From Hetaerina americana (lineage: Eukaryota; Arthropoda; Insecta; Odonata; Calopterygidae), in NCBI GenBank assembly GCA_022747635.1, contig JAKTNV010000006.1:71029590-71093589 (forward strand): DNA of 64,000 bases, in the 5' to 3' direction. Below the pieces are notes generated by a model. The model had not been told where the DNA came from. It did not search any database and was given only the letters and a program-made list of their open reading frames with translations. Made by a program: the position numbers and the translations under genes. This document shows positions 44,765-55,349 of this stretch, piece by piece (the stretch's first letter is position 1; each line of letters starts with the position of its first letter).

Positions 44765-45120
44765 ATATGGAGCGTAGCTATGTACGGCGCGGAAACGTGG
44801 TCATTGTGCAGGAGAATAGACGTAGACTGGAGGCTTTTGAAATGTTGGTGTGGAGGAGAATGGAGAAGGTGAAATGGGCAGAGAATAAAACAAACGAGGA
44901 AGTACTTGGTATGGTGGGCGAAGAGAGGGGTTTGTTGGGAGCAATCCTATGGAGGCAGGAAAAGTGGATGAAGGGCGTATTGGCCGGCAGCGGGATGTTG
45001 AAGACTATAATAGAGGGGAGAATGTTAGGCAAACGAGGAAATGGAAGGAACAGGATATGGATGTTGGACGGGATGATGGGAGGAAGAAAGTACTCAGAGC
45101 TGAATAGGGACCTGATGTAA
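44765..45120 (+). mobile_element. LINE C-terminus (family B), best-preserved copy
   Basis: From 44768 one frame reads WSVAMYGAETWSL. After a single frameshift near 44815 a long frame continues RRLEAFEMLVWRRMEKVKW, then NKTNEEVLGMVGEERGLL, then GMLKTIIEGRMLGKRGNGRNRIWMLDGMM, ending at TAA (45118-45120). This is the post-RT C-terminal domain of RTE/BovB-like LINEs. It is the reference against which the relics at 8.1, 10.9 and 51.2 kb can be recognised. All RT motifs upstream are absent because the copy starts at the preceding (AT)n tract. Confidence 0.8.
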
Positions 45121-45217
45121 AGTAGGATGTTGTGTTTTTCTAGGGGTCACAAATTATTTAATTAGTAATTATGTCCATCCAAAAACTACCTTAATCGGCA
45201 GATTACCTAATAATAAT

Positions 45218-45218
45218 G

Positions 45219-45265
<47 letters not shown>

Positions 45266-45277
45266 CTATACATATAT
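45218..45277. repeat. (TA)n microsatellite with TGTA interruptions
   Basis: TA repeats with occasional TG and TC interruptions about 100 bases beyond the LINE stop codon. It may descend from the short-repeat 3' tail of the element. Confidence 0.9.
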
Positions 45278-46214
45278 TATGTACGAGGAAACAGTAATTT
45301 TTTAATCGTTAAAGGACAATTAAGCCAGTTAAACGACTCTTCGTCTAGTCATGGAATGAACGTTAGCTGCGGAGAATTGATGACCGTAGAATAAAGTATA
45401 TTCGTTAGACGCAGAGCAATGCCACACCGACTTAAAACTCCTAGCCCCTCGCTCTAAATGTGCGTCCAAGTCAACGTGAAACTCGAAAATGCGGACGCCG
45501 GTGTGAATTCCATAATTATTTTAAGTGGTTGCGAGAGAAGCAATTATTCGGCTCTCAAGCTCAGTCATTTGGCACGAATAAATACAGATATAGGAAAACA
45601 AAACCGAGCTATTTAACGCTCAAGAGGTAGAGTTTATGAATGAAAGAAATATTTTCTCTTGAATTTGAAGTCTGGGGAAAATTGAAAGCAACAGACGGGA
45701 CTAAATGCAACAATACAAAATAGAGCAGAGTGGGAAAGCTGGCAAAGAACAACCGAGGCGGAATGCTGAACCAGGACCAAAAGCTGAGAATTCCACTAAT
45801 TTTCAGCCTGAGGTAACATTCTAGATAGTTTTTAAGGCCTGAATAAGGCCGTTAGAGGGATGCAGCACCGCGCAAACAGAGATGGGGTGGGTCCGAAAAG
45901 CCTGAAAACCACTCAGAAACGGGAAAAAGCTTCCGAAATACTTCCGACGGCCGACCCTGAGAAAGGGCGACGCATGAGCACGGAGGTGTGCGAACAGAAC
46001 GCGGATGCGAGTAGCCGAGAAGGCACTGGAGGCCGGAGAGACAAGATACAAGACATTTTTTTCTGAAATTTTTCAGGTCTGAAACTTTTCAGGCCGCCCA
46101 TATATATATATATATAGATTGTTTCGTCGAAGTAACACAGAAGTGTTGAAAAAAAACTTGGGTAGCAACAAACAATATAATAACACATAAAAAGAACACT
46201 CACACTCTTTATAA
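45278..46214. other. Non-coding stretch, nothing recognised
   Basis: Mixed composition, with a short TA run at 46101-46118. Overlapping frames of 68-96 codons at 45820-46200 are unrecognised. Confidence 0.45.
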
Positions 46215-46248
46215 TTTGGACGGAATTTAGCTCCGTCTTCCTCAGAAG
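46215..46248 (-). ncRNA. Hammerhead-ribozyme-like core (decayed)
   Basis: Reading the minus strand, CTGAGGA (46245-46239, fits the hammerhead CUGANGA box) is followed after one base by a six-base-pair stem. The stem strands are GACGGA (46237-46232) and TCCGTC (46224-46219), with a seven-base loop between. CAAA follows where a working hammerhead has GAAA. The order and spacing match the core-and-stem-II part of the hammerhead fold, which is known from Penelope-like retroelements. The G12 position is lost and stems I and III are not demonstrated, so activity is unlikely. Confidence 0.35.
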
Positions 46249-46285
46249 AAAAAGTAGTTGAGAGTACTACTTTTTCTTCTGAGGA
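46239..46285. repeat. Perfect 20-bp inverted repeat (hairpin)
   Basis: The arm 46239-46258 (TCCTCAGAAGAAAAAGTAGT) and the arm 46266-46285 are exact reverse complements, separated by a seven-base loop. Both arms end in the CTGAGGA-type box read outward, so the palindrome could be an inverted junction of two retroelement ends. Confidence 0.95.
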
Positions 46286-46539
46286 TATGGATAATCCATT
46301 GGACGACGAAAGTAATAATAATTTCCCAGTAGTATATGACTACACCGCTACGATAAAACAGATATGGCCGATATTTTAGATATTCCTCAATGTACCCGCT
46401 AATTGCAACAAGATCGAGATGGCTCGATGCTTCATTTGTATTGAAAGTCTAAATTGGAAAATGAATATGCCACGGTTATACTTCCGCGGTTGCATATCTT
46501 TCCTCGCACCTCGGTCGACCTCTAAAATCCACTGTGCCC
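46286..46539. other. Spacer, nothing recognised
   Basis: No feature supported. Confidence 0.4.
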
Positions 46540-46860
46540 ATATTTAGCTTCCCCAACAGAGGGACCCCCTCCCGCTCTCACCTTCCGCTGTGGACGGGGT
46601 CCACTCACCGAGGCCACGCATCCTTCCTCGTTGACCCTTTTCCACATGGGCGGGCCCGCCATCCCCCTCTCTCAAACGCTCGCTCCACCTCCTGTGTGTC
46701 ACCGTCCAAAAACGCATTCGGGCAAATTCGCTCACCGGGCGCACCATAACGACGTCGAGACAGAATAGAGGAAATGGGATGCCCGGAGCAGTTCCTTTGC
46801 ACGTCACTACCAAGAGCTTGGACTAGGGCGGCGAGTAACCTCAGAGGAATGGAGGAGAGC
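46540..46860. other. GC-rich patch
   Basis: C-rich on the plus strand, with CpGs. Short overlapping frames on both strands look compositional. Confidence 0.35.
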
Positions 46861-48234
46861 ATTTGGATCGTGCAGTGTACTCGCTCGAGAATTCAGAGAT
46901 TATTGGGAAAAGTAACAATGTCCTAGCATGGGTTATTTTGACGTAGGAACCATGTTATAAAGAAATATAAATCATGGAGTCACAAAGCATCAACACAATT
47001 AAGGATGCTAGTATATCACGATTGATGCTCCCCGGATGCATAAAAAGTAACGGGAGGCTTGCACTACACGTCTTCTTGCCCAGGAACCCTTCTAGCTAGA
47101 GAAACAATAAAGGAATTAGTATAATGTTTGTCACTGTGTCGCTCAAAGCAAGCGGTTAATAAAACTGAACAAGCCGTTTTGTTATTGCTGTCGTTACTAC
47201 TAATCTATTTCGTTTCCTTATAAACATCCACGGCCGTGCTAAGTTTTCCTCACAATCGAGTTGCAAAATAAGCATCGCATAAAATTGATGGAATATCGAA
47301 CGAAGCACGGAACTTTTACAAAAGATGAATTAATATTACATACCTTCAATGAATAAAACCAGAATTTCAACGGCATTCATAGTACTGATATTATTTTGGG
47401 TTAGCTCCTAATTAATTCATGACTTTTAATAATTATTCCACTTGCATTCAAGGAAAAATTTTACACCAAATGATAATTGGCGTGACACCATGGCATTAAT
47501 CACTATTACAGAGTCGTGCACAACAGCGTGTGAATGCATCATTAATCGTAGATTATAATTATGCTAGATCTTTGCGCGGAATTCAACTTAAAATTACCGT
47601 ATTTAACGATGAAAGGCCTACTAAAACAGGAAAACTAAAACTGAAAAAATTGATTGAAATCTAATAGAGAGCGTGATCTCTTCACTTGACATTGTTACAC
47701 CCTGAGTTTATCAGGAATTAAAGGAATATTACTAATTTTAATGAATATAAACGAATGTAATATATATCGTAATTAGCATTTTGTTTACCATGTTTTTTAA
47801 ATATAATTTTTCATCTGAAAATTAATTTTTTTTCCGGTTCGAGAGATCGAGTCATCTAAATATGTTAGGGACATACTATTGTACGTAGTGAGCTGACCCA
47901 CATAGGATGTTGATTGAAAAGAACATGCCAAATTCTTAAATATGTGAAAAAATGAATTGTGAAAAAGACTAAGCAGTTATTTTAAAATCCTTATAAGTGT
48001 AAGTATACTCTACGATTAGCACTGTTAAAATACTATTTAAATTCCTCATCGAGAATTGTATTAATAATAATGCCAAATTAGTAACATGACAGATTTGTTT
48101 AACTCAATGAATTTAATCAGATCCAATCTTGAATTGAAACTGAGTTTGTTATAAAAAAAGTCTTCGTATTACATATCGATAATGTTATTCGAGGAATTTA
48201 CTTTACTTTCATATACTTTCTGAAGACACAGAGA
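46861..48234. other. AT-rich non-coding stretch, nothing recognised
   Basis: Very AT-rich with no open frame above about 60 codons. Confidence 0.6.
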
Positions 48235-48493
48235 AGGGTCAAATTAGTTAGACGAGGGACTTTGAATGTATGGAAGATGTTGAGAATAGGGGAATTAGCA
48301 ATTATAAAACGGGAGATGGTGAGAGGAAATTTTTATGTTTCGGGACTGTGCGAGGCAAGATGGACGGATAGCGGGCATTGAGAAGTGAGAGTTATCGAGT
48401 AACATACTGCGGGGAGGAAGAAAGCCAGCGAGGGATGGCATAATACATCGAATAAAAAGGTAGAAAGAATCATTGTAAATAAAGAGCATGTGA
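48235..48493 (+). mobile_element. Old plus-strand LINE, left part: endonuclease N-terminus
   Basis: The plus strand from about 48258 reads LNVWKMLRIGELAIIKREM, then GLCEARWTDSGH. This matches the start of the LINE APE-type endonuclease (TWNVRTM...; VSETRW). It continues with two in-frame stops to KKVERIIVNKEHV. The reading is interrupted by the minus-strand LINE A2 and resumes in the same frame at 50520. The usual initial TWN reads TLN here. Confidence 0.8.
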
Positions 48494-49105
48494 GTAATCA
48501 TCATCATTATTTCAATCCTAAGATTTGTTTACCGCAGCCCTCCATTCTTCCTATTTATTGTTAATTCCCTCACCATGTGATAGGTTCCCTGTTTTTCGTC
48601 CTTAATTAATTTGCCCAAGGTACTTGTCTCTGAGCCTTCCTCGTGGGATCTTTCCTTCAGTTTTTCTTACCGTTATGTTTCTAACTAATCCATCGTGCCA
48701 CAAGGTATGTCCAATCCATCTAGTTCTTCTTTGCCATAGAGCTAGCTCTCCATATGGTCCTGTCCTCTTCTGCTCTTCTTTTCTCTTACTTCATCGTTCC
48801 TCACTTTGTCTGATAATTTCCTCTTCAGCATTCTCCTGCAGCACCATGTTTCAAATGCTTCTTTTCTTCAATGGTCCACTTTTCCAATATTCCATGTCTC
48901 CGATCCGTAGAGTGCCATGCTTCACACGAGCGTTTTGACGAACTGCTTCCTTGTAGGCAATCTTATATTCTTTGAACATAGTAGTTGCCTTTTCTCATTG
49001 AATGCCTTCTTTGCTTGGGCTATTCTTTGCTTGATGTCGGTCGAGCTACTTCCATCCCACTGCTGCCCAAGTAAATGAAGGATTCCACTTGCTCTAGTTT
49101 CAATC

Positions 49106-49409
49106 GGGGATCGAGATGGTGCGGGGGCTAACGTACTGGCTTCCCACCCTGAGGGCGCGGGTTCAAATCCCGGCGGTGTTGAATATTTTTCAGAGGTATC
49201 TCGATCCCTACTTGAGGTGCTTTGTGGAGGGCACTTTGAGGGAGTACGCCGTCCGTCGGATGGGACGTTAAACTGCGGACCCCTTGGCGCCTTTCGTAAA
49301 GAGTAGGCTAATGCCGACGCCGGGTTTCTCTCCACCCTTCATCCTTTCCTGTCCATCCCCTATGGCGCAAATGACCTTAGCTGTCGGTCGCCTCCCCTCA
49401 AAACTACTA
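49106..49409 (+). mobile_element. tRNA-derived SINE with 12-bp target-site duplication
   Basis: A 304-bp insertion inside LINE A2, flanked by exact copies of CTAGTTTCAATC (49094-49105 and 49410-49421). The uninterrupted sequence of A1 has this target once. The head contains an A-box-like TGGTGCGGGGGC (near 49117-49128) and a B box GGTTCAAATCC (49160-49170). A central block has GGATGGGACGTTAAAC (49259-49274), and the tail ends in AAAACTACTA. It codes for nothing; such elements are transcribed by Pol III and mobilised by LINE proteins. I recall the GACGTTAAAC block as recurring in several animal SINEs but cannot confirm that here. Confidence 0.9.
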
Positions 49410-49455
49410 CTAGTTTCAATCCTCGCATTTCAATATCTGAATTCAGCTTCTCCCT

Positions 49456-50115
49456 TCAATTTACAAGGATTTTCGTTTTCTTCTTGTTGATGCTCATATT
49501 ATATTCCCGAAGAGCTAGGTTCATAGTATTCAGGTTTTCTTGCAGGTCCTCTCGCATCTCTGTTACTACCGCGATGTCGTCTGCGAACCGCAGCATGTTA
49601 AAGTCTTCGCCATTCATCTTGACTCCTTTTATGTCCAATTCCTGTGCTTCCCTTATTGCCTCTTCTAGATATACGTTGAATAGTACTGACGAGAGGTTGC
49701 ATCCTTGTCGAACTCTTTTGTTTATTTTGGCTTCTAGTTTCCTTCCGGTTTCATTAGCATGGTTGTTACCTGATTCATGTAAAGGTGATGGGTTATTATT
49801 CTGACGTTGTAATCCATTCCAAGGGCTCCTAGTGTCTTGAACATTTTGTTCCATTCGACACTGCCGAAGGCCTTCTCCAAGTCCACGAGTGCCACATATA
49901 ATGGCTTGTTTGTATGGAACAATTTTTTGGCCAGTACCCTTTAGCTGAGTATTGCCTCTCTTGCTCCTTTGTTTTTCCTGGATCCGAATTGGTTTTCCGA
50001 GAGGCTTTCTTCTACCTTCAAATGAGGTATCATTTGCATTGGCCCTGAGTGCTTTGATAATTTCTCCGTTTATTTTATCAACTCCCGATGCATTGTTGTT
50101 CTTCAGGTCTTTCAC
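49456..50115 (-). pseudogene. Reverse transcriptase region of LINE copy A2 (broken)
   Basis: A 219-codon frame mixes phases. Its N-terminal part (ASGVDKINGEIIKAL) is in the true RT frame, its middle is shifted, and its C-terminal part (VRQGCNLSS, MLRFADDIAVV, LREYNMSINKKKTKI) is true again. The FADD catalytic box is intact. The palm motif VDLEKAF lies in another frame near 49870-49890. The fingers deletion and frameshifts make it inactive. Confidence 0.85.
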
Positions 50116-50519
50116 GGCTCGGTCAAATTCCCTCTCAGTATCTCCTAGCCCCGTTCGTCTTCATCTATCACGCTTTCTTCGTTAAGTACGTCCCCTTCAA
50201 GTGGCTCGGGCCCTTGATAGAGATCTTCAATGTATTCCTTCCATCTCGTCCAAATGTCTTCATCTTCTGTCAGTATCTTTCCATTAGTATCTCGGACGTT
50301 GCGGGATTTTGTTTTTCTTACTCCGAGTTGTGTCTTCACCAGTTTACAAGCAGTTTCACTGTTTCCCTTCCTAATGTTGTCTTGATTTCCTTGCAGTAGC
50401 TTTCTATCCTTTCTTCCTTAGCCATCTTGCACTCTCTTATGACTTGGTCCTGCAACTTCTTGTAAAAGGCTTCCTCAGTTTCATTTCTTGGATTCTTGTA
50501 TTTTCTTGTTTCCTCTATG

Positions 50520-51490
50520 ATGTGAATTATAGAAATGTATCATTAGAAATAAAAGCGGAACCGAACTTTGCCATTGGACAGGTCTACATTTCACCAAGCA
50601 ATTATAGGGAGGACAGAGTCTACCAATTAGATTAATTAGAGGAAATGATTGCGGGTGTTCCTGGAAGGAAAAGAAGACGTTTATGAGAGTTTGAAACGAT
50701 AATTGAAGTGGTAGTAGAAGGAAGAAATGGTGGCGAGGTAACGGGCTAAGAATAAAGGAACAAAAAATGCCGTTGGGAGAAAGCAATAGGTTTCTTCAAG
50801 AAACAGAGTATAATTATAATGAATACTCAATGTAAACAGCACAATAGGCGTAGCTAAACGTGGAAATGCTCGAGAATTCACGGTTATGATTCAGGAATCC
50901 ATAATATTTCTTAGGTTTGCGGATGCTCAAGCTTCATTTACCAGTCAGGCAAGGGTTTGCAAGCCTGGCTGAGAGCATTAGATAGTTTGTTTTACAATTA
51001 TACATCATCCTGTAGGATGAGAACAAATAGACTTAAAACAAAGATTACGTGGTCCTCGAGAAAGAGAAGGGCTAAGCTAAATATTAAAATAGGAACTCAT
51101 AAAATAGAGCAGGTGAAGGAGTTTACCTACCTCAGAAGTGTTTTGGACTAAATTGGTCAAAGTAGTATTTTTCACAGCGTGGAAGCATGATCATTGAAGA
51201 AATATGAAAGGCATACATTGGAGGCTTTTGAAATGTGGGTTTGAAGGAAGATGGAAAAAGTGAATAGGGCACTAGACATGACGGGAGATGAGAGAGAATT
51301 GTTGGTAGATATCCAAAGGAGAGGCATAAGGTGGAATTAAATCATTTTGATTGGCAATCGAATGTTAAACGCTCTGATTGAGAAGAGAACGTAAGGCAGA
51401 CTATGAAGAGGTAGAAAAAGAACAGACAGATTGGACGAAATGAAGGTAAGATGGAAATATGTGGAAGAGGATCTAATTGTACAACCATTT
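50520..51490 (+). mobile_element. Old plus-strand LINE, right part: endonuclease C-terminus, then RT thumb and C-terminal domain
   Basis: The continuation of the element at 48235. VSLEIKAEPNFAIGQVYISPS (50541-50600) is the QVYMPTS block of the endonuclease. ETIIEVVVEG and KKCRWERAIGFFKKQSI fragments follow to about 50900. Most of the RT is missing. At about 51017 the reading resumes as RTNRLKTKI, LNIKIGTHKIEQVKEFTYL, then EAFEMWV.RKMEKVN and RTDRLDEMK to about 51460, with many stops. The C-terminal blocks match the family-B copies at 44.8 and 10.9 kb. It is the oldest layer of the nest. Confidence 0.8.
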
Positions 51491-54041
51491 TTGGGTTTCA
51501 GGTTGTGTATAGTTGGGAGAGGCTAAGAAATGCATCGGTGTTTCCTCTTCGAAAACTCATCTCAGATACGATAGAATACCAAATTATAATGATATTCTCA
51601 ATCAGTGAATTGACCCCTTTTTTATAAGGATTTTGATACGATACCCGATTAACTATTACAGACGCTAAGTTTGAGGGCGAGACAGAAAATACGGCTCAGC
51701 GAAGGACGACGAAATTCTTCAGAGTCACCGCCACTTACTGCTTCCCTTACTAGACAAGTCGCATGCCTCGGAGAGAATACCGGAACCACGAAAATATTCT
51801 TCGGCGATCTCCCCTCCACAGAGAGAGTGCTCGCACAGAAATAGCCACATGCCTTTTCCGCGAAAGAAGGGAGCGATGCGCTTCTGCGAGTATTGGTGAG
51901 GGGAAGACAGGAATTCCAGGAAACGAAAAAAAAAATTTTACATGAGGATAAAAGCAACCAGGGCCACGGAATGTTCAAATTTGACATTGGAAGCTCGATT
52001 TGAATCTGAAAAAGGTGAAATTGCATTCATGCATCGACGATGCCATGTGGCTGAATATCGCAAATCGATTTTAGATTATACAGGCTAAAGATACGATTTG
52101 ATAATATAGTATGTCGATTTGTACTTACTTACTTACTTACCCTTCGGTACCATTATACGATATGGTACCAGCGATAAATTTATTACCTATGCTACTTATT
52201 TTCCCTTATTTTCTTACTCTCATCAGGGCCACCTTTGCTATGAATGAATTAAACACTGCAAATAGTAAATTCAAATCACAACGGCATTAATCGTCATACA
52301 GTACAATAGAACAGCTCAAAAGGCAGCATTTGTCATTTATCACGGCCGTGACACGTCATTGGGGTCGTATTAAGCTTGTTGAAGTAAACCAGCAGATCGG
52401 TATTTAACTCTACCAACTTCAAACGCCCCTCATCCCCTGAGCGCCTGTTAATAATTCTACGCACTATTTTCATTGCTTAAGCCAGTATACGTGTATGACC
52501 TACACCTATATCAATAAATGCACATGAGAATTCTTTTCCGCGTCAACATGAAGTATTTTATGCCTTCGAAGTGTATTTTATACGTAATTGGTTGGGTGAA
52601 AATATTTGTATTAAAGTCGGAAATATCCTTCTTAGGAAAATATTCTCAGGCAATCAGTTAGTTCGAATAATGAGCAAATATTAGATCTATCTCTTCAGGC
52701 GATTATTGCGTTAAAGTAGAATTTTACTAAAAAGTTAAAATTTCCCTTGTTGAATATTATGTCATTACAGCTCTCAGAACGGTGATATTCGGCAACTTGG
52801 GATGTTCCTGTTTACCTACATTCTGTCTAATAATGTGCTAATCTTTTCCTTCGTCTACCTTGTTTACTCAAACATTTCCCCTCTATCAATATTCAAAATT
52901 CCATTGCAACTCTGTGCGTGTCACACCCATGCCTTCTTTGGATTTCTCACAACTATTCTACATCCTCCTATATCATGCCTAGCACTATTGCTTGATAATT
53001 AATTTAGAATAGTTATTCTTGATTGACCACTACAAATTCTCAAAAAGAAAGTTATGTGGAAATCACAGTCTGTATTATTTTAAATAAAGTGAGAAATAAT
53101 AAAACTGATCGTATTTTTCCCAAAGGTTTTCAAACGATGAGGATTATGAGCATTAGTCACCGGTTTGATACGCTTGAGTTCTTACTGATACAATACGTTC
53201 AAATTTTTATTTTTGTGATTTTCTTTTGCAAATCCTGAACACATGCAAACATATATTCATAAATAAATAAACATAAATTTACACATATATATACATATAC
53301 ATATATAGACATACATAATAAAGTCTAAAAACAATATCATATGAGTAAAACGATTGGGGAAAATCTGCGTTTCACTGTGTGAAATGAGTTAGGGCGCCAA
53401 GATGCACAAAATGCACGCCAAACATACATGTACGATGAAAATACTGCTAAAAATAATATCTAATTAATGAAATGAAACTCTCAACTTGAGTGATCTAAAT
53501 GATTGATAGTATAATATAAATTTCATGGGATACGACCTCATCGATTTAAAACAGTTAAACCAATGCACTTTTCCGAAATTCTTTATCTCACAAATGTCAC
53601 AGTACCCTAATTATCAAAATTAGAAAAACCCTAAAAAGAAATTGTAGGTTCTTCCTTTTCAGGTTCATTTCTTAATCTATTTAAACATCCCAGAGGAATT
53701 GTGGCTTGCTGTTAAGTAGTTCCTTTCGTGAATTTAGATGGGGCACTTCAATATATAGTAAATTCATTATTCGGATTTTATTGAAATACAATATTTCTTT
53801 ACAAATAATTGTTTCTCCCGTGAATACGTACGAAGGTCTATACTAAGGAATAGGTACGAAGGGAACAACTCTCAAATACATGAATGGATAAAATACAAAA
53901 AAATATTTCGTACCAATGACCTTAACCACGAGCAAGAGCACGACGGTTAAGCGATAACAGATTTGGTTTTCTGAAGAGAATCCCGGAAAAAAGACTCCCG
54001 CGTAATGAAACGAAGTAGAATTAAGTAGCTGTGTCATCATA
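51491..54041. other. AT-rich non-coding stretch, small repeats
   Basis: An (ACTT)n run lies at about 52124-52140 and a TA/CATA patch at about 53280-53315. A minus frame of 125 codons at 51649-52026 is unrecognised. Confidence 0.5.
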
Positions 54042-54563
54042 ATGAACATTCTTCAAAATGAATCCCCCGCTCCGCATGAGAAAAGAGAAATATTTCGATG
54101 GCGAGGCCATGATTCAATCGCGCCACTCTTCCTTCATCTCGACTCCAATTACACGACTCCCGACCTGATTCATCGGAAAACAGCTCCGTATCACTCGACC
54201 CAAATGCTAGCAGCAATTAATTGCCTCGAAGTTTGGGGCGATGTTAATGATTTTGCGGACTTACGGAGGGAAGGAAATATTCGCCGTCGGCATGACAAGG
54301 AGTGGATGGAGGAGAGGAAAAGGAGATGGCTCGGGGGAGGAGGGGAGCGAGCATTAAAGGGAGAGGTCGGGGAGGGGTTAAAGATGAGAGAGGAAGGAGA
54401 CGGGAGACGCAGTGGCGCTCAAAACGTGGATCCCAGTTGGGTGTGGCAGCTGTTCAAAAAGACGGCGGAAAGGGTGCAATTAAAGAGAAAGGCAATCCAT
54501 CAGATATTTCTCAATGCCGCCGCGTATGAAGGGCTAATTTGTCACTCGGTCTATCGTTCGTAG
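54042..54563 (+). other. Unrecognised 173-codon open frame
   Basis: An ATG-initiated frame whose central third is purine-rich and gives an Arg/Glu/Gly-rich, low-complexity product. The ends (e.g. AINCLEVWGDVNDFADLRR; WQLFKKTAERVQLKRKAIHQ) look more protein-like. No domain, homologous family or splice pattern is recognised, and a second frame of 75 codons overlaps it. Probably chance in stop-poor purine-rich DNA, but it is the longest non-transposon frame in AT-rich surroundings. Confidence 0.15.
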
Positions 54564-55349
54564 TTATGGAACGCTTCCGTGGTTTGATAAGAGTGAATCA
54601 CATCAATTGTCTCAGCACTGGTATCACAGAAAGTTGACGCTGCAATATGCTACAAGCTATCTTGAGGTCTCCGGCCAACTAATTGATTGCTAACGACAGC
54701 GTCCGACTTATATTAATTGAATTAAATCAAACACTTAAATTTCGCACGTCGGAATATTCACTAGGATAATCGTTACACCAATAAAGGAGTAATATTTTCG
54801 CGTTCTATTAGAAGCTCTATGAGCTTGGTACTGCTTTCTTTTAAACATTAGGTTATTGAGGTATGATGATTAAAATCATGGATGCAAAATGTACAAATAC
54901 GGCGCATGCCCATAGCAATCCATTAAATCCATTAAAATGTAGTAAAAAGTGGGATCGTTCACTATGACAGCACATCTCAATTTTACTCATCAATCCCATG
55001 AATGTTCACATGAAGTGATTTTTGACAGAATATATCATGACTTTTAATATCAAATTCTTCGCTGATCTCACATAAATCTAATTGGATAGGGAAAAGTTAA
55101 CATGTACTTGGATGTCTCGCTTAAAACCAGTGAATTTCCAACGGCGTCTATGACGTTGGTGGGAAGGAAACACTATTCTCGCAGGACAGGGCGAATTTTA
55201 TGGAAAAAGTTACTCACAATAACTTGGATTTCACCGAATTATTTACGGCTACCTTATAATTCCTATTTTATCACGGCGTAATTCATTTAGGTGATATTTA
55301 TGGCGAGCATTTTATCCGAAAAAATATATCCTGGCACTTTAGCTCTCGC
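54564..55349. other. AT-rich spacer, nothing recognised
   Basis: No coding or repeat signal. Confidence 0.5.

Larger units (their letters stand above)
48497..50518 (-). mobile_element. LINE copy A2: 5'-truncated, sister of A1, carrying a SINE
   Basis: A near-identical sister of the LINE at 1.85-4.34 kb, on the same strand, aligning from its 3' end (48509, next to a short (ATG)n-type tail at 48497-48508) to 50518, where homology to A1 stops abruptly. It keeps FADDIAVV, VRQGCNLSS, VDLEKAFGSVEW and GEIIKALRAN. It has lost about 180-200 bases of the RT fingers (junction near 50022) compared with A1, removing the PKK..KCEEHR block. It also has frameshifts and is itself interrupted by a SINE at 49106-49409. 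It sits inside the endonuclease region of an older plus-strand LINE, with a candidate 6-bp target duplication ATGTGA at 48488-48493 and 50520-50525. Confidence 0.9.

Noticed and set aside
46215..46248. Active hammerhead ribozyme
   Set aside because: The GAAA box reads CAAA and stems I and III are not shown; kept only as a decayed motif.
48922..49335. 137-codon minus frame with a PPGFEPAPSG-like peptide
   Set aside because: It is a chimera of antisense SINE and LINE A2 reading; both parts are explained by the transposons.
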